Source: Enterobacter sp. kpr-6 (GTDB lineage: Bacteria > Pseudomonadota > Gammaproteobacteria > Enterobacterales > Enterobacteriaceae). From it: a stretch of 64,000 nucleotides of DNA. Below are positions 38,940-48,337 of the stretch, one piece after another. Numbering within the stretch: position 1 is the stretch's first letter; each line of letters begins with the position of its first letter. The notes beneath the pieces were generated by a model. The model was not told the origin of the DNA and searched no databases. It saw only the letters and a list, made by a program, of their open reading frames with translations. The DNA lies in contig NZ_FOYH01000003.1 of assembly GCF_900116015.1 (NCBI RefSeq), forward strand, positions 1 through 64,000, written 5' to 3'. Made by a program: the position numbers and the translations under genes.

Positions 38940-40018
38940 TGTTTCTCCTCCCTGGTATCAATATGCACCTGCACCGACATGCCAGGGCGTAAGCGCGCGA
39001 GCTCCTCCGGTTTGCCGGAAATCTCAATGCGTACCGGAATGCGCTGGGCGATTTTCACAAAGTTACCGGTGGCGTTATCCGGCGTCACGGCGCTGAACTC
39101 AACGCCGGTCGCCGGAGAAATACTCTGCACCCGACCGTGATAAGTGGCGTCATTGAGCGCATCAACGGTAAAACGCACCGGCTGGCCGACGCGGATATTC
39201 GCCAGTTGCGTTTCCTTAACGTTGGCGATGATCCAGTGCAGGGCCGGCACCAGAGACGTTAAATGGGTACCGGCGGTGACATATCCGCCCTGGCGCACGG
39301 CGATCTGCCCAAGCTGACCATCGCGCGGGGCGACAATCCGCGTGTTTTGCAGATCGATTTGCGCCAGCTCCAGCGCGGCTTTGGCGTTTTCCACATCCGC
39401 TTCCAGCGACGCACGATTCACAATGGTCGTTTGCAGATCCTGGCGCGACATCTCAAGCGTTGCGGCGGCCTGCGCAATGTCGGCGTTGCCCTGCGCGGCG
39501 CTGGCGAGTGCGGCATCGCGCTCACGCACCGAAAGCGAACCGTCGGCGGTGAGATCCTTCACCCGTTTCAAATCCGCCTGGGTTTTCAGATTTTGCGCGC
39601 GGGCGTTTTGCAGGGCGGCCTCGTTGCGTTTGATCACCGCTTCCGCGCTTTTCCGTTGCTGAAGGTTATTGTTCAGCGCCGCCACTTTCATCGCCAGTTG
39701 CGCCTGCGCCTGATGCACGCGCTGCGTGTAGATGCGGTCGTCAATCTGCATCAGCAGATCGCCACGCTTTACGGTGGCAAAATCCTGCACCTTCACGTCG
39801 GTGATGTAACCGTTAACCTGCGGGCTGATAAAGGTGGTCTGGCCGCGTACGTAAGCGTTATCGGTAAACTGCGCGTGGCGGGTAAACGGCGGCAGTTGCC
39901 AGGCGTAAAGGATCACCAGCACGCCGACAATGCCAATCGCTGCGGCGGCAAAAATCGAAACGATGCGCAGATTACTGCGGGTGTGTGCCTGCTCCTGGGC
40001 GGCGTCCTGCTGACTCAT
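38936..40018 (-). CDS. EmrA/HlyD-type membrane fusion protein
   Basis: 360 aa from ATG-AGTCAGCAG with AGGAG before it; two codons upstream there is a GTG. One N-terminal TM helix (IFAAAAIGIVGVLVILYAW), biotinyl-lipoyl-like halves (FISPQVNGYITDVKVQDFATVKRGDLLMQID and RIVAPRDGQLGQIAVRQGGYVTAGTHL), and a long coiled coil between them. Links an inner-membrane MFS pump to the outer-membrane channel. Second gene of the operon. Confidence 0.93.
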   Translation of the reverse strand: MSQQDAAQEQAHTRSNLRIVSIFAAAAIGIVGVLVILYAWQLPPFTRHAQFTDNAYVRGQTTFISPQVNGYITDVKVQDFATVKRGDLLMQIDDRIYTQRVHQAQAQLAMKVAALNNNLQQRKSAEAVIKRNEAALQNARAQNLKTQADLKRVKDLTADGSLSVRERDAALASAAQGNADIAQAAATLEMSRQDLQTTIVNRASLEADVENAKAALELAQIDLQNTRIVAPRDGQLGQIAVRQGGYVTAGTHLTSLVPALHWIIANVKETQLANIRVGQPVRFTVDALNDATYHGRVQSISPATGVEFSAVTPDNATGNFVKIAQRIPVRIEISGKPEELARLRPGMSVQVHIDTREEKQ

Positions 40019-40064
40019 AACCACTCCTGATGTCTTTCGTGTTTCATTATTGTGTTTTTAGTGT

Positions 40065-41720
40065 TCATGCTTTTTGCTGCATTGCCCGCTTCAGCGCCAG
40101 ACGCGCGGTGATGCGCAGGCGCAGCAGCCGCCAGACGATCCACAGTAGCGTGCCTGCCGCAATGGTCGCCGTCAGCAGGTAAGTATCGTTGTAAGCCAGA
40201 ATATTTGCCTGCATGGCGCTCGCCGTTTGCAGTTGATTCACCGCCTGGACGTTCAGCAGGGTGCTGTCGCCGATAAGGTTCCGGTACATCTGGCTGTAAA
40301 GCTGGAGGCGGTCATTCACCAGCGGATTTAAGGTGGTGAGCTGCTCGGCAAGCAGGCTGGAATGGTATTTCTCCCGCCAGGTCTGGAAGGTGCCGAGGAT
40401 TGCCGAACCCAGCAGACCGCCAAGGTTCTGGCTGATGCCAAACAGCACCGAAAAACTGACCAGGTTACGCGGTTCAGCCACCACGCCGCCGATGCCCGCC
40501 AGCATCGCCGGAGCAAGGAAAAACGCACTGCTAAAGCCGAGCAGAAACTGGCTTAACAGCAGCTGATCCGGGCGGGTCAGACTGTTGGACTGGCTGTCGA
40601 GAAGCGACGCGACAATCATCATGGCCAGCGCGGTGACAATCGGCCACGCCAGGCGCTGCGGTTTGATGGTCAGGCAACTGGCAACAATCCCGCAGACAAT
40701 CCCCGCCAGAATCGCCCATGCGAGGGTGTTCATCTGCTCATTTTGCAGGCCGACATATTGCAGCCAGCCGATGACCCCGGTGTTTTGTTCCGCCAGCACG
40801 ATACGGATCAGCAGCATAATCAGCCCCAGACGCACGATACTGCCGCTGGAGAGCCAGCGGGTGTTGAGCAGGGGATTGCTGCGGTTGTGCTCAAAGACGA
40901 TCGCGCTGACGATCAGCACCAGCGACCCGGCCAGCGCCCAGCCAATCCACGGCGCTTCAAACCACCAGTCCAGCCGCCCGAGCGAAAGCACCGCGCAGAG
41001 CAGCGCCATGCCGGGGGCGAAGAGCATGAAGGTGATGAAATCCTTCTTTTCGAACACCTTCTTGCGATCGCCCGGCGGTAATTTAAGGGCGATCACGCAG
41101 GCCAGTGAGATCAGCGCCAGGCCCAGTTCAAATAAGTACAGTCCGCGCCATTCGTCGATCTGCAAAAGTTCGGTGGAAAATAGCCGCGCGATGGGGATCG
41201 CCAGCGACGAGCCGGTAATGCCAATGGTTAAGGCTTTTAAACGATGCTTCGCGGGCCAGGCCTGGATCTGGTAGTAAATGCCGAGCGAGCTGAGCGCCGC
41301 CGCCACCATGCCGTGTGCGGCGCGCACCATCAGCGCGGAACTGAGATCGTTAACGAACAGGTGAAAGAATGTCACCAGCACGTAGATCACCAGAAAGCCT
41401 TCAGTGAACGCGCGCAGGCCAAACTGCTGGCGAAACTTCACCAGCAACAGGTTGATGGAAACGTTGGTCATCACATAGACGGTCGGCAGCCAGGCGATTT
41501 CCGTTGACCAGGCGGCAAACGAGCCCTGCAAGTTTTGCAGGTTTGCCGTCACCATGGCGTTACCCAGTGCTCCCGTCAGACAGACCAGCAGCCCGACAAT
41601 GCCATAAGCGATGCGCTTTGGCGTGGTGTGAAACGGCGTGGAAGGGGAGCCGAGCAGCATGGGTTTTTCATGCGGAGCCCATTCTCGTGGCGCATAGGGA
41701 TCGCTTTTTGGCAAACGCAT
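40065..41720 (-). CDS. DHA2-family MFS drug efflux transporter (EmrB-like)
   Basis: 551 aa, about 14 hydrophobic segments, typical of the DHA2 family. N-terminal charged cytosolic stretch (about 1-30), TM1 GIVGLLVCLTGALGNAM, and STEIAWLPTVYVMTNVSI. It pumps substrates from the inner membrane to the periplasmic adaptor encoded by the next gene (46 bases apart). Substrate unknown; acidic or hydrophobic compounds are typical for EmrAB-type pumps. No adjacent MarR/TetR regulator seen. Confidence 0.93.
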   Translation of the reverse strand: MRLPKSDPYAPREWAPHEKPMLLGSPSTPFHTTPKRIAYGIVGLLVCLTGALGNAMVTANLQNLQGSFAAWSTEIAWLPTVYVMTNVSINLLLVKFRQQFGLRAFTEGFLVIYVLVTFFHLFVNDLSSALMVRAAHGMVAAALSSLGIYYQIQAWPAKHRLKALTIGITGSSLAIPIARLFSTELLQIDEWRGLYLFELGLALISLACVIALKLPPGDRKKVFEKKDFITFMLFAPGMALLCAVLSLGRLDWWFEAPWIGWALAGSLVLIVSAIVFEHNRSNPLLNTRWLSSGSIVRLGLIMLLIRIVLAEQNTGVIGWLQYVGLQNEQMNTLAWAILAGIVCGIVASCLTIKPQRLAWPIVTALAMMIVASLLDSQSNSLTRPDQLLLSQFLLGFSSAFFLAPAMLAGIGGVVAEPRNLVSFSVLFGISQNLGGLLGSAILGTFQTWREKYHSSLLAEQLTTLNPLVNDRLQLYSQMYRNLIGDSTLLNVQAVNQLQTASAMQANILAYNDTYLLTATIAAGTLLWIVWRLLRLRITARLALKRAMQQKA

Positions 41721-42020
41721 GACTTATGACCTCATTACAGCGCACGGTGTTGAATTATTAGGGGGCTAAGGATTCTACTTCTTCTGTAAATCATAATTCA
41801 AGCCTATGAATTGTGAGAATACAAAAGTCAGATGAATACGAAGTGTGACAACGTCACGTAACCGGTTTACATTTTGCACCTTTTTGAAACCGCAAAGTGT
41901 ATAGCGGTAATGACGCAGACGACGCGTATAATTGCTTGTTTCGTAACGGGTGATTAAGAGTGATCTGCTGTTTATCTCTTTCTGACCCCTTATTCTGAAC
42001 AGGATTTCAGAGGAGGTACG
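41721..42020. other. Divergent promoter region, efflux operon / ydcF
   Basis: Exactly 300 AT-rich bases with no gene seen. A GAGGAGGT ribosome-binding site for ydcF is at its right end. No operator could be assigned. Confidence 0.5.
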
Positions 42021-42824
42021 ATGATCAACACTCACTTTCCGCATCTGCCGGAGCCTGTGCTGGCCGCGACCAACACGCTTGGACGCTGGCTGGCAAATAA
42101 CGCGTTCGAGGGTAAACCGCAACCGGTAAACGCTGACTGCGTAATCCTGGCGGGTAACGCGGTGATCCCGACCATCGATGCGGCCTGTAAAATCGCCGCT
42201 GGCGGCACCATGCCGCTTTTAATCAGCGGCGGCGTGGGGCACTCCACCACGTTTCTCTATGCGGCGATTGCCCGTCACCCGCGCTATAACGCCCTGCGCA
42301 CTACCGGTCGTAGCGAAGCGGCGATCCTGGCCGACATCGCCCGCCAGTTCTGGAACATTCCGGCGGATCGGATCCTGATTGAAGATAAATCCACCAACTG
42401 CGGAGAAAACGCGCACTTTTCCTGTGAACTACTGCGCGCACGCGGCATGACACTGAACACCGCGCTGGTGATTCAGGACCCCACCATGCAGCGCCGCACG
42501 ATGGCGACCTTTGCCCGTGCCGCAGAAATCAGCGGACTGGACACCCGCTGGCTGAGCTACCCCGGCGTGACGCCCGTTCTGGCGAATGATGCCCGTGGCC
42601 TGCGCTTTGCCACGCCATCGGCAGGGCTGTGGCCCGTCGAGCGCTATCTTTCCCTGCTAATGGGCGAGGTGCCGCGCCTGCGCGATGATGAGCAGGGCTA
42701 TGGCCCGCGCGGGCGCAACTTTATTGTGCACGTTGATTTCCCGGCAGAAATCGAAGCGGCATGGTGCACGATGCTGGCGGACCCGACCCTGACCGCCACC
42801 CTGAAAGAACGTGCGCTGCTGTGA
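42021..42824 (+). CDS. ydcF: YdcF, DUF218/ElyC-SanA-YdcF family protein
   Basis: 267 aa, one residue longer than E. coli YdcF and alike throughout: ADCVILAGNAVIPTIDAACKIA, PLLISGGVGHSTTFLYAAIA, STNCGENAHFS, TMQRRTMATFARA, GYGPRGRNFIVHVDFPAE. Rossmann-like fold; E. coli YdcF binds S-adenosylmethionine but its role is unknown. Strong GAGGAGGTACG before the ATG. aldA lies downstream, as in E. coli. Confidence 0.93.
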   Translation: MINTHFPHLPEPVLAATNTLGRWLANNAFEGKPQPVNADCVILAGNAVIPTIDAACKIAAGGTMPLLISGGVGHSTTFLYAAIARHPRYNALRTTGRSEAAILADIARQFWNIPADRILIEDKSTNCGENAHFSCELLRARGMTLNTALVIQDPTMQRRTMATFARAAEISGLDTRWLSYPGVTPVLANDARGLRFATPSAGLWPVERYLSLLMGEVPRLRDDEQGYGPRGRNFIVHVDFPAEIEAAWCTMLADPTLTATLKERALL

Positions 42825-42830
42825 TCCGTT

Positions 42831-42862
42831 GACCGTTTGCGCTCGCCCTGTCGCAAACGGTC
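42831..42862 (+). terminator. Hairpin after ydcF
   Basis: GACCGTTTGCG pairs with CGCAAACGGTC (11 bp, perfect) around a 10-base loop, followed by ATTTCG. Weak U-run. Confidence 0.65.
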
Positions 42863-43023
42863 ATTTCGCCTGATTTTCATGTAACTATTTTGTTGCTAAA
42901 GCCTTTCTCTTTTTTGCGTGACCTCACAAATCCGGCCCATCAGAGTGGGAAATGGTCCGGCTGGCTGTAGATTTTTAACAATGATTTCACTTGTTAAAAA
43001 CAATGCCATTACAGGAGCAGGTC

Positions 43024-44463
43024 ATGACAGCACCCGTATAACACCCCATGTATATTGATGGTCAGTTTGTCACCTGGCAGGGCGACGCGTGGTTAGACGT
43101 CGTTAACCCGGCGACGGAAGCGTTGATTTCACGCATCCCGGACGGTACCGCCGAAGACGCGCGTAAAGCCATCGACGCCGCCGAACGCGCGCAGCCAGCA
43201 TGGGAAGCGCTGCCCGCTATCGAACGCGCCGGGTGGTTACGCAAAATTTCCGCCGGGATCCGCGAGCGGGCGAGTGAAATCAGTGCGCTTATCGTCGCTG
43301 AAGGCGGCAAAATTCAGCAACTGGCTGAGGTGGAAGTCGCGTTTACCGCCGACTACATCGATTACATGGCGGAGTGGGCGCGCCGTTACGAAGGTGAGAT
43401 CCTGCAAAGCGACCGTCCGGGTGAAAATATCCTCGTATTTAAACGCGCGCTGGGCGTGACCACCGGCATTCTGCCGTGGAACTTCCCGTTCTTCCTGATC
43501 GCCCGCAAACTGGCTCCGGCGCTGATCACCGGTAATACCATCGTCATCAAACCGAGTGAATTCACGCCAAACAACGCGATTGCCTTCGCCAAAATCGTCG
43601 ATGAAATCGGCTTGCCGCGCGGGGTGTTTAACCTGGTGCTGGGGCGCGGTGAAACGGTCGGTCAGGAGCTGGCGGGCAACCCGAAAGTGGCGATGGTCAG
43701 CATGACCGGCAGCGTCGGCGCGGGTGAGAAAATCATGACAGCGGCTGCGAAAAACATCACCAAAGTGTGTCTGGAACTGGGCGGTAAAGCCCCGGCGATT
43801 GTGATGGACGATGCCGATCTGGAACTGGCGGTGAAGGCGATTGTCGATTCGCGCGTGATCAACACCGGACAGGTGTGTAACTGCGCCGAGCGCGTGTATG
43901 TGCAGAAGGGCATTTACGACCGCTTTGTGAATCGTCTGGGTGAGGCGATGAAAGCGGTGCAGTATGGCGATCCGGCGCAGCGCAACGATATTGCGATGGG
44001 GCCATTGATTAACGCTGCCGCACTTGAGCGCGTGGAGCAAAAAGTTGCCCGCGCCGTGGAGCAGGGGGCAAAAGTGGTGCTGGGTGGTAAAGCGGTTGAA
44101 GGGAGCGGTTATTTCTACCCGCCGACGCTGCTGCTCGATGTGCAGCAGGAGATGAGCATCATGCATGAAGAAACCTTCGGCCCGGTGCTGCCGGTGGTCG
44201 CTTTTGACACGCTGGACGAGGCGCTGGCGATGGCCAACGACAGCGACTACGGCCTGACGTCATCGATTTATACCCGCGATCTTAATACGGCGATGAAAGC
44301 GATTAAGGGGCTGAAGTTCGGCGAAACCTATGTGAATCGCGAGAACTTTGAAGCGATGCAGGGGTTCCACGCGGGCTGGCGTAAGTCAGGGATCGGCGGG
44401 GCGGATGGTAAGCACGGGCTGAATGAGTATTTGCAGACGCAGATGGTTTATTTGCAGTGCTGA
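43024..44463 (+). pseudogene. aldA: Aldehyde dehydrogenase A with a stop at codon 6; main frame may restart at 43048
   Basis: The expected start ATG (43024) sits 6 bases after AGGAG and reads M-T-A-P-V-stop-H-P-M-Y-I-D; the E. coli protein reads M-S-V-P-V-Q-H-P-M-Y-I-D, so one C-to-T change (CAA to TAA, 43039-43041) explains the stop. The frame is intact from the ATG at 43048 for 471 aa, nearly the whole enzyme (E. coli 479). That part has every catalytic element: nucleophile Cys in VINTGQVCNCAERV, Glu in KVCLELGGKAP, PWNFPFF and the NAD-binding FKRALGVTTG region. AldA oxidises lactaldehyde and glycolaldehyde. Six bases after the stop lies an ATG, so re-initiation may rescue expression; a sequencing error is also possible. 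Confidence 0.8.
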
Positions 44464-44470
44464 GGTCTAC

Positions 44471-44633
44471 CCCTCACCCTAACCCTCTCCCCAGGGGAGA
44501 GGGGACGTTTGCTCCCTCTCCCTGAGGGAGAGGGCCGGGGTGAGGGTCGGTGTTCCTCCTCTCCCTGAGGAAAAAAGCCGGGGTGAGGGTTGGTGTTCCT
44601 CCTCTCCCTGAGGAAAAGGGCCGGGGTGAGGGT
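44471..44633. repeat. Palindromic repeat cluster (same family as 37.3 kb)
   Basis: Four units between aldA and the convergent esterase. Two are canonical; in the last two the right arm GGGAGAGGG is replaced by GGAAAAAAG or GGAAAAGGG, which would weaken the hairpin. Confidence 0.85.
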
Positions 44634-44636
44634 GAA

Positions 44637-45563
44637 TCACACCTTCGTCCCAATCCACTCCATCATCAGCTCCGGCCACAACGCCACTGGCAGCCCCAGC
44701 GCATCGCGGATGCCAAACCCGTGCTGGCCCTGCTCGAACAGATGCATCTCCACCGGCACACCGAGTTTGCGCAAGGCACTAAACATCACCACGCTGTTCT
44801 CCACTTTCACCGCCGGGTCATCCACCGCGTGCAGTAAAAACGTCGGCGGCGTATCGGCGCTTACCCGCTCTTCCAGAGAATAATGGTGAATTTGTTCAGC
44901 CGTCGGCGTGTCGCCAATCAGTTCATGCCGCGAACCCGGATGGTCGATCTCTTTGTGCATGGTGATCACCGGATAGACCAGCGCCATAAAAGCAGGGCGG
45001 GCGCTCTGGTTATCGGCGTCATCAATCGCGGTATAAACCGCTTCGTCGTAGCGGGTGCCCAGGCTTGCTGCAACATGCCCGCCTGCGGAAAAGCCCATCA
45101 CGCCGAGTTTTTTAGCATCCAGATGCCATTCGTTTGCTCTGGCGCGAAGCAGGCGCATGGCGCGCTGCACATCTGCCAGCGGCGCATTGGCCCCTTCCGC
45201 GTGACCGTCGCCGGGCATCCGGTAGGTCATCACAAACAGCGTATAGCCGCGCGCATTAAAGAACGGGGCGAGGGCGCTGCCTTCTTTATCGAGCACCACC
45301 CGGCGATAGGAGCCGCCGGGGGTGACAAGGATCCCCACGCCGTTGGGTTTTTCCGGGGCATAAACGGTGATTTGCGCTCCCCGCACGCCGGTCACCGAGC
45401 GGTCAAAGGCGCTCGGCCCGGTGTGATTTTCCTCAAGATGAAACGTCACCGGGCTGACGGCGGCACCCGGCGCTTCTCCCGTCGGCCAGACGGGAAAGGT
45501 CACGGCGCGCGCGACCGCCTCTTCCATACGCTGTAGCAGGTCAGAATGACTCAATGTCTTCAT
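44637..45563 (-). CDS. Alpha/beta-hydrolase, esterase (acetyl-xylan esterase/lipase-like)
   Basis: 308 aa, COG0657-like. Oxyanion region VTPGGSYRRVV, nucleophile elbow GFSAGGHVA, acid HAVDDPAVKVEN and base QGQHGFGI complete the triad. No signal peptide, so cytoplasmic. Good GGAGA ribosome-binding site. Natural substrate unknown, probably acylated sugars or small esters. Convergent with aldA. Confidence 0.85.
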   Translation of the reverse strand: MKTLSHSDLLQRMEEAVARAVTFPVWPTGEAPGAAVSPVTFHLEENHTGPSAFDRSVTGVRGAQITVYAPEKPNGVGILVTPGGSYRRVVLDKEGSALAPFFNARGYTLFVMTYRMPGDGHAEGANAPLADVQRAMRLLRARANEWHLDAKKLGVMGFSAGGHVAASLGTRYDEAVYTAIDDADNQSARPAFMALVYPVITMHKEIDHPGSRHELIGDTPTAEQIHHYSLEERVSADTPPTFLLHAVDDPAVKVENSVVMFSALRKLGVPVEMHLFEQGQHGFGIRDALGLPVALWPELMMEWIGTKV

Positions 45564-45663
45564 GCGGTTCTCCGTTACGTGTAAAGGGATTCTGAAAAGT
45601 TAATGAATTTTTAATTAAAGCCAGGTATGTTTTTCTTCTCACTGTTTTGTTTCAGGAAAATGC

Positions 45664-46194
45664 ATGCGCAGCAACTATTCAGGCTTACAAATTACCATCC
45701 ACTGGCTGGTGTTTTTGTTGGTGATTTTCACCTGGTGCTCCATGGAGTTTCGCGGATACGCGCCACGCAACCTCCGGCCTTACTTTAATATCGTCCATGT
45801 CTCCTGCGGCATCACGATTCTGGTGCTGATGGTGACACGTCTGCTGCTGCGCCTGAAAACGCCGTCACCGGCTATCGTGCCTAAGCCTAAACCGATGCTC
45901 ACCGGGCTTGCGCATCTTGGCCATCTGGTGATTTATCTGCTGTTTATCGCGCTGCCGATCATCGGCCTGCTGATGATGTGGTTCCGCGGCAACAACTGGA
46001 TTGCCTTCGGCATCATCATGCCACACGCGGTGGAAGCGGATTTTGACCTCGTTGATATTCTTAAGGATTATCATGTCACGCTCGCTACGGTAAGCTATTA
46101 CGTGGTCGGTCTGCATACGCTTGCGGCGCTGATGCACCATTATTTCTGGAAAGACAACACGTTACGTCGTATGTTGCCATACAAGCGCCGCTAA
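45664..46194 (+). CDS. cybB: Cytochrome b561
   Basis: 176 aa, same as E. coli CybB. Four transmembrane helices; histidines in LQITIHWLVF, IVHVSCGI, LAHLGHLVIY and the last helix (VGLHTLAALMHHYFW) supply the two haem b ligand pairs. Oxidises ubiquinol and donates electrons to superoxide in E. coli (superoxide:ubiquinone oxidoreductase). Terminator at 46212. Confidence 0.95.
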   Translation: MRSNYSGLQITIHWLVFLLVIFTWCSMEFRGYAPRNLRPYFNIVHVSCGITILVLMVTRLLLRLKTPSPAIVPKPKPMLTGLAHLGHLVIYLLFIALPIIGLLMMWFRGNNWIAFGIIMPHAVEADFDLVDILKDYHVTLATVSYYVVGLHTLAALMHHYFWKDNTLRRMLPYKRR

Positions 46195-46211
46195 TCAGCG
46201 ACGACTTACTG

Positions 46212-46236
46212 GCCCCGCTCCGGCGGGGCTTTTTTT
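46212..46236 (+). terminator. Rho-independent terminator after cybB
   Basis: GCCCCGC-TCCG-GCGGGGC followed by TTTTTTT. Confidence 0.93.
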
Positions 46237-46389
46237 GTATTCATCAGTCCGGGAAATGTGATCGCGGCGCGTTTTTTATCGCCTTTCCCGGTTGTAGCTC
46301 ACATTTTATCGCTCCTGGCTGAGCATAAATCCGTCAGAAAGAGTAGAGAGTATATCTATTATAGAAACAGTATGGGTCCAGGAGGGGGT

Positions 46390-47715
46390 ATGACGCAGCC
46401 AGTTGAGCAATCTTTTACGCAGGTGGATATGCAGGAAGAAACGGCGAATTCGCGAAAACTACGCAAAGTTTTACTGGCGACCGGGGTTGGCCATTTTGTT
46501 GAATGGTTTGATTTTGGTTTGTACGGCACGCTTGCGGCGATTATCGGCTTGCAGTTCTTTCAGACGGGCGATCCGGCTGTGGCACTGCTCTCATCGTTTG
46601 CGGTGTTTGGCGCGGGCTTTATTATGCGTCCGCTGGGCGGCCTCTATTTTGGTTCACTGGGCGACCGGGTGGGCAGGCAGAAGATCCTCGCCACGGTGAT
46701 TTTGCTCACCTCCGGGGCCACCTTTGTGATGGGGCTGCTGCCGACCTATCACCAGGTGGGCATTACCGCGACGGTGCTGCTGGTGATCACCCGTCTGGTG
46801 CAGGGATTTGCGGCGGGGGGAGAAAGCTCCGGCGCAACGACATTTCTGGCGGAATACGCGCCCGTCGCCCGGCGCGGTTTCTTTACCTGCTGGATCGATA
46901 ACTTTGGTTTTATGGCGTTCGTGGCCGGTTCCGGGCTGGTGTTTTTACTCACCGCGCTGCTCGGCGAAGGGGCGATGAACGACTGGGGCTGGCGCATTCC
47001 GTTCCTGATCGCCGGGCCGCTGGGTTGGGTGGGGCTCTACCTGCGTAAACATCTGGAGGATTCCCCGGAGTTTCTCGCCGCGGCGAAGCAGGGACAGACG
47101 CAGGCGCAACCGCTGCGCGCTGCCGTCACCACCGCCTGGCGCGCGCTGTTGTTCTGCGTCGGCTTTGTAGTGATCAAAGCCGTGGGCCACTGGACGCTGC
47201 AAACTTTTATGCCCAGTTATTTATCCACACAGATGCATTTCTCAAAACTTCACGCCTACGCGATTACCACCATTGGTCTGTTTGCGATTGCGGTGATGGT
47301 GCCGTTCATGGGGCTGCTGTCGGATAAATTTGGGCGCAAACCGCTGATGCTGGCGGGCTGCGGCGGATTTATTCTGTTCAGCTACCCGGCGATGATGGTG
47401 ATGGCTAACGGCGATATGCTCTCAGCGATTCTGGCGATGCTGATGCTCGGCGCGTTTATCGCGGCGTTTGACGGCGCATGCAGCGCGGCGATGGCGGAAC
47501 TTTTTCCGACCAGCATCCGCTACGGCGGTTTATCAATTGCCTATAACTTTGCCGTCGCCTTTTTTGGCGGCATCACGCCGTGGTTTTCAGTCTGGCTTAT
47601 TACCTCAACCGGCAATCCCTTCTCCCCGGCGTTCTACGTGATGGGCGCGGCGCTGATTACCTTCCTGACCGTAATGCGCGCGAAAGAAACGGCAGGACTG
47701 CCGCTTAAGCGTTAA
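46390..47715 (+). CDS. MHS-family MFS transporter (proton symporter)
   Basis: 441 aa from the ATG after CCAGGAGGGGGT; the longer frame starting at 46258 is not supported. Twelve TM segments. Metabolite:H+ symporter signature: FVEWFDFGLYGTLA, GDRVGRQK between TM2 and TM3, GESSGATTFLAEYAP, and SDKFGRKP in the central repeat. Relatives carry proline/betaine, alpha-ketoglutarate, citrate or shikimate; the substrate cannot be assigned from the sequence. Confidence 0.9.
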   Translation: MTQPVEQSFTQVDMQEETANSRKLRKVLLATGVGHFVEWFDFGLYGTLAAIIGLQFFQTGDPAVALLSSFAVFGAGFIMRPLGGLYFGSLGDRVGRQKILATVILLTSGATFVMGLLPTYHQVGITATVLLVITRLVQGFAAGGESSGATTFLAEYAPVARRGFFTCWIDNFGFMAFVAGSGLVFLLTALLGEGAMNDWGWRIPFLIAGPLGWVGLYLRKHLEDSPEFLAAAKQGQTQAQPLRAAVTTAWRALLFCVGFVVIKAVGHWTLQTFMPSYLSTQMHFSKLHAYAITTIGLFAIAVMVPFMGLLSDKFGRKPLMLAGCGGFILFSYPAMMVMANGDMLSAILAMLMLGAFIAAFDGACSAAMAELFPTSIRYGGLSIAYNFAVAFFGGITPWFSVWLITSTGNPFSPAFYVMGAALITFLTVMRAKETAGLPLKR

Positions 47716-47719
47716 CCCT

Positions 47720-47770
47720 AAACGGCGCAAAGAATATATTTTCCTTATTCTTTGCGCCGTTTATTATTTT
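47720..47770 (+). terminator. Strong hairpin after the MHS transporter
   Basis: AAACGGCGCAAAGAATA and its reverse complement form a 17-bp perfect stem, followed by a TTATTATTTTTT run. Confidence 0.9.
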
Positions 47771-47901
47771 TTCGCGTTATTTGACTGCACTCATTCAAAT
47801 TAAAGACTGGAAGCATTCATGATGAGTGTTGTTTTCAATCAATAAGCGAAAGAAATTTCAGATCTATTTTACCGACTCCATTCACATACGGAGTTATTAC
47901 A

Positions 47902-48198
47902 ATGAAAATAAAAACGTTATTACTGGTTTTAATAACAGGGGCGAGTTTTTTTACAGCGGACATTGCGTTTGCAGAAAGCAGTTCGCTTTCCGACGCACAA
48001 ATTAAAGAAAGGATTATTCAGGAGTCTATTGCTGAGTATCCGGGGACCTGTGCCTGTCCATTTAACCGTGCGCGCAACGGGAGTTCGTGCGGTAAGCGCA
48101 GCGCCTGGAGTAAGGCCGGAGGCTACGCGCCCATTTGCTATAAAGATGAAGTTACCGATGACATGATTAAACAGTGGCGTGAAGCCAATAATGGTTAA
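47902..48198 (+). CDS. Small secreted cysteine-rich protein
   Basis: 98 aa with a signal peptide ending near IAFAES (residue about 24). The mature protein has four Cys in the segment CACPFNRARNGSSCGKRSAWSKAGGYAPICYK, a recognisable compact motif often seen in short periplasmic proteins of unknown function. Ribosome-binding site GGAG precedes the ATG. Two disulfides are likely. Function unknown. Confidence 0.6.
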   Translation: MKIKTLLLVLITGASFFTADIAFAESSSLSDAQIKERIIQESIAEYPGTCACPFNRARNGSSCGKRSAWSKAGGYAPICYKDEVTDDMIKQWREANNG

Positions 48199-48256
48199 TC
48201 CCTTTCTCAACCGGCGATAACGTTCCCTGGCGCTTTTGACTGCGCATCCTAAGATT

Positions 48257-48291
48257 AAAGTGCTAAGCGAGGCGATATCGGTTAGCACTTT
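48257..48291. repeat. Inverted repeat between two small genes
   Basis: AAAGTGCTAA and TTAGCACTTT, 10-bp perfect arms 15 bases apart; possible weak terminator. Confidence 0.45.
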
Positions 48292-48337
48292 CAATTGCTA
48301 AACATGATAACGGCAGAAATAAGAAGGGTGCGGATAA

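Noticed and set aside
43237-44166. 309-codon open frame opposite aldA
   Set aside because: Antisense shadow; His/Arg-rich translation typical of complement reading.
43048-44463. aldA as an ordinary intact gene starting at 43048
   Set aside because: That ATG lacks its own ribosome-binding site and corresponds to Met9 of the E. coli protein; the real start region is upstream and interrupted by a stop.
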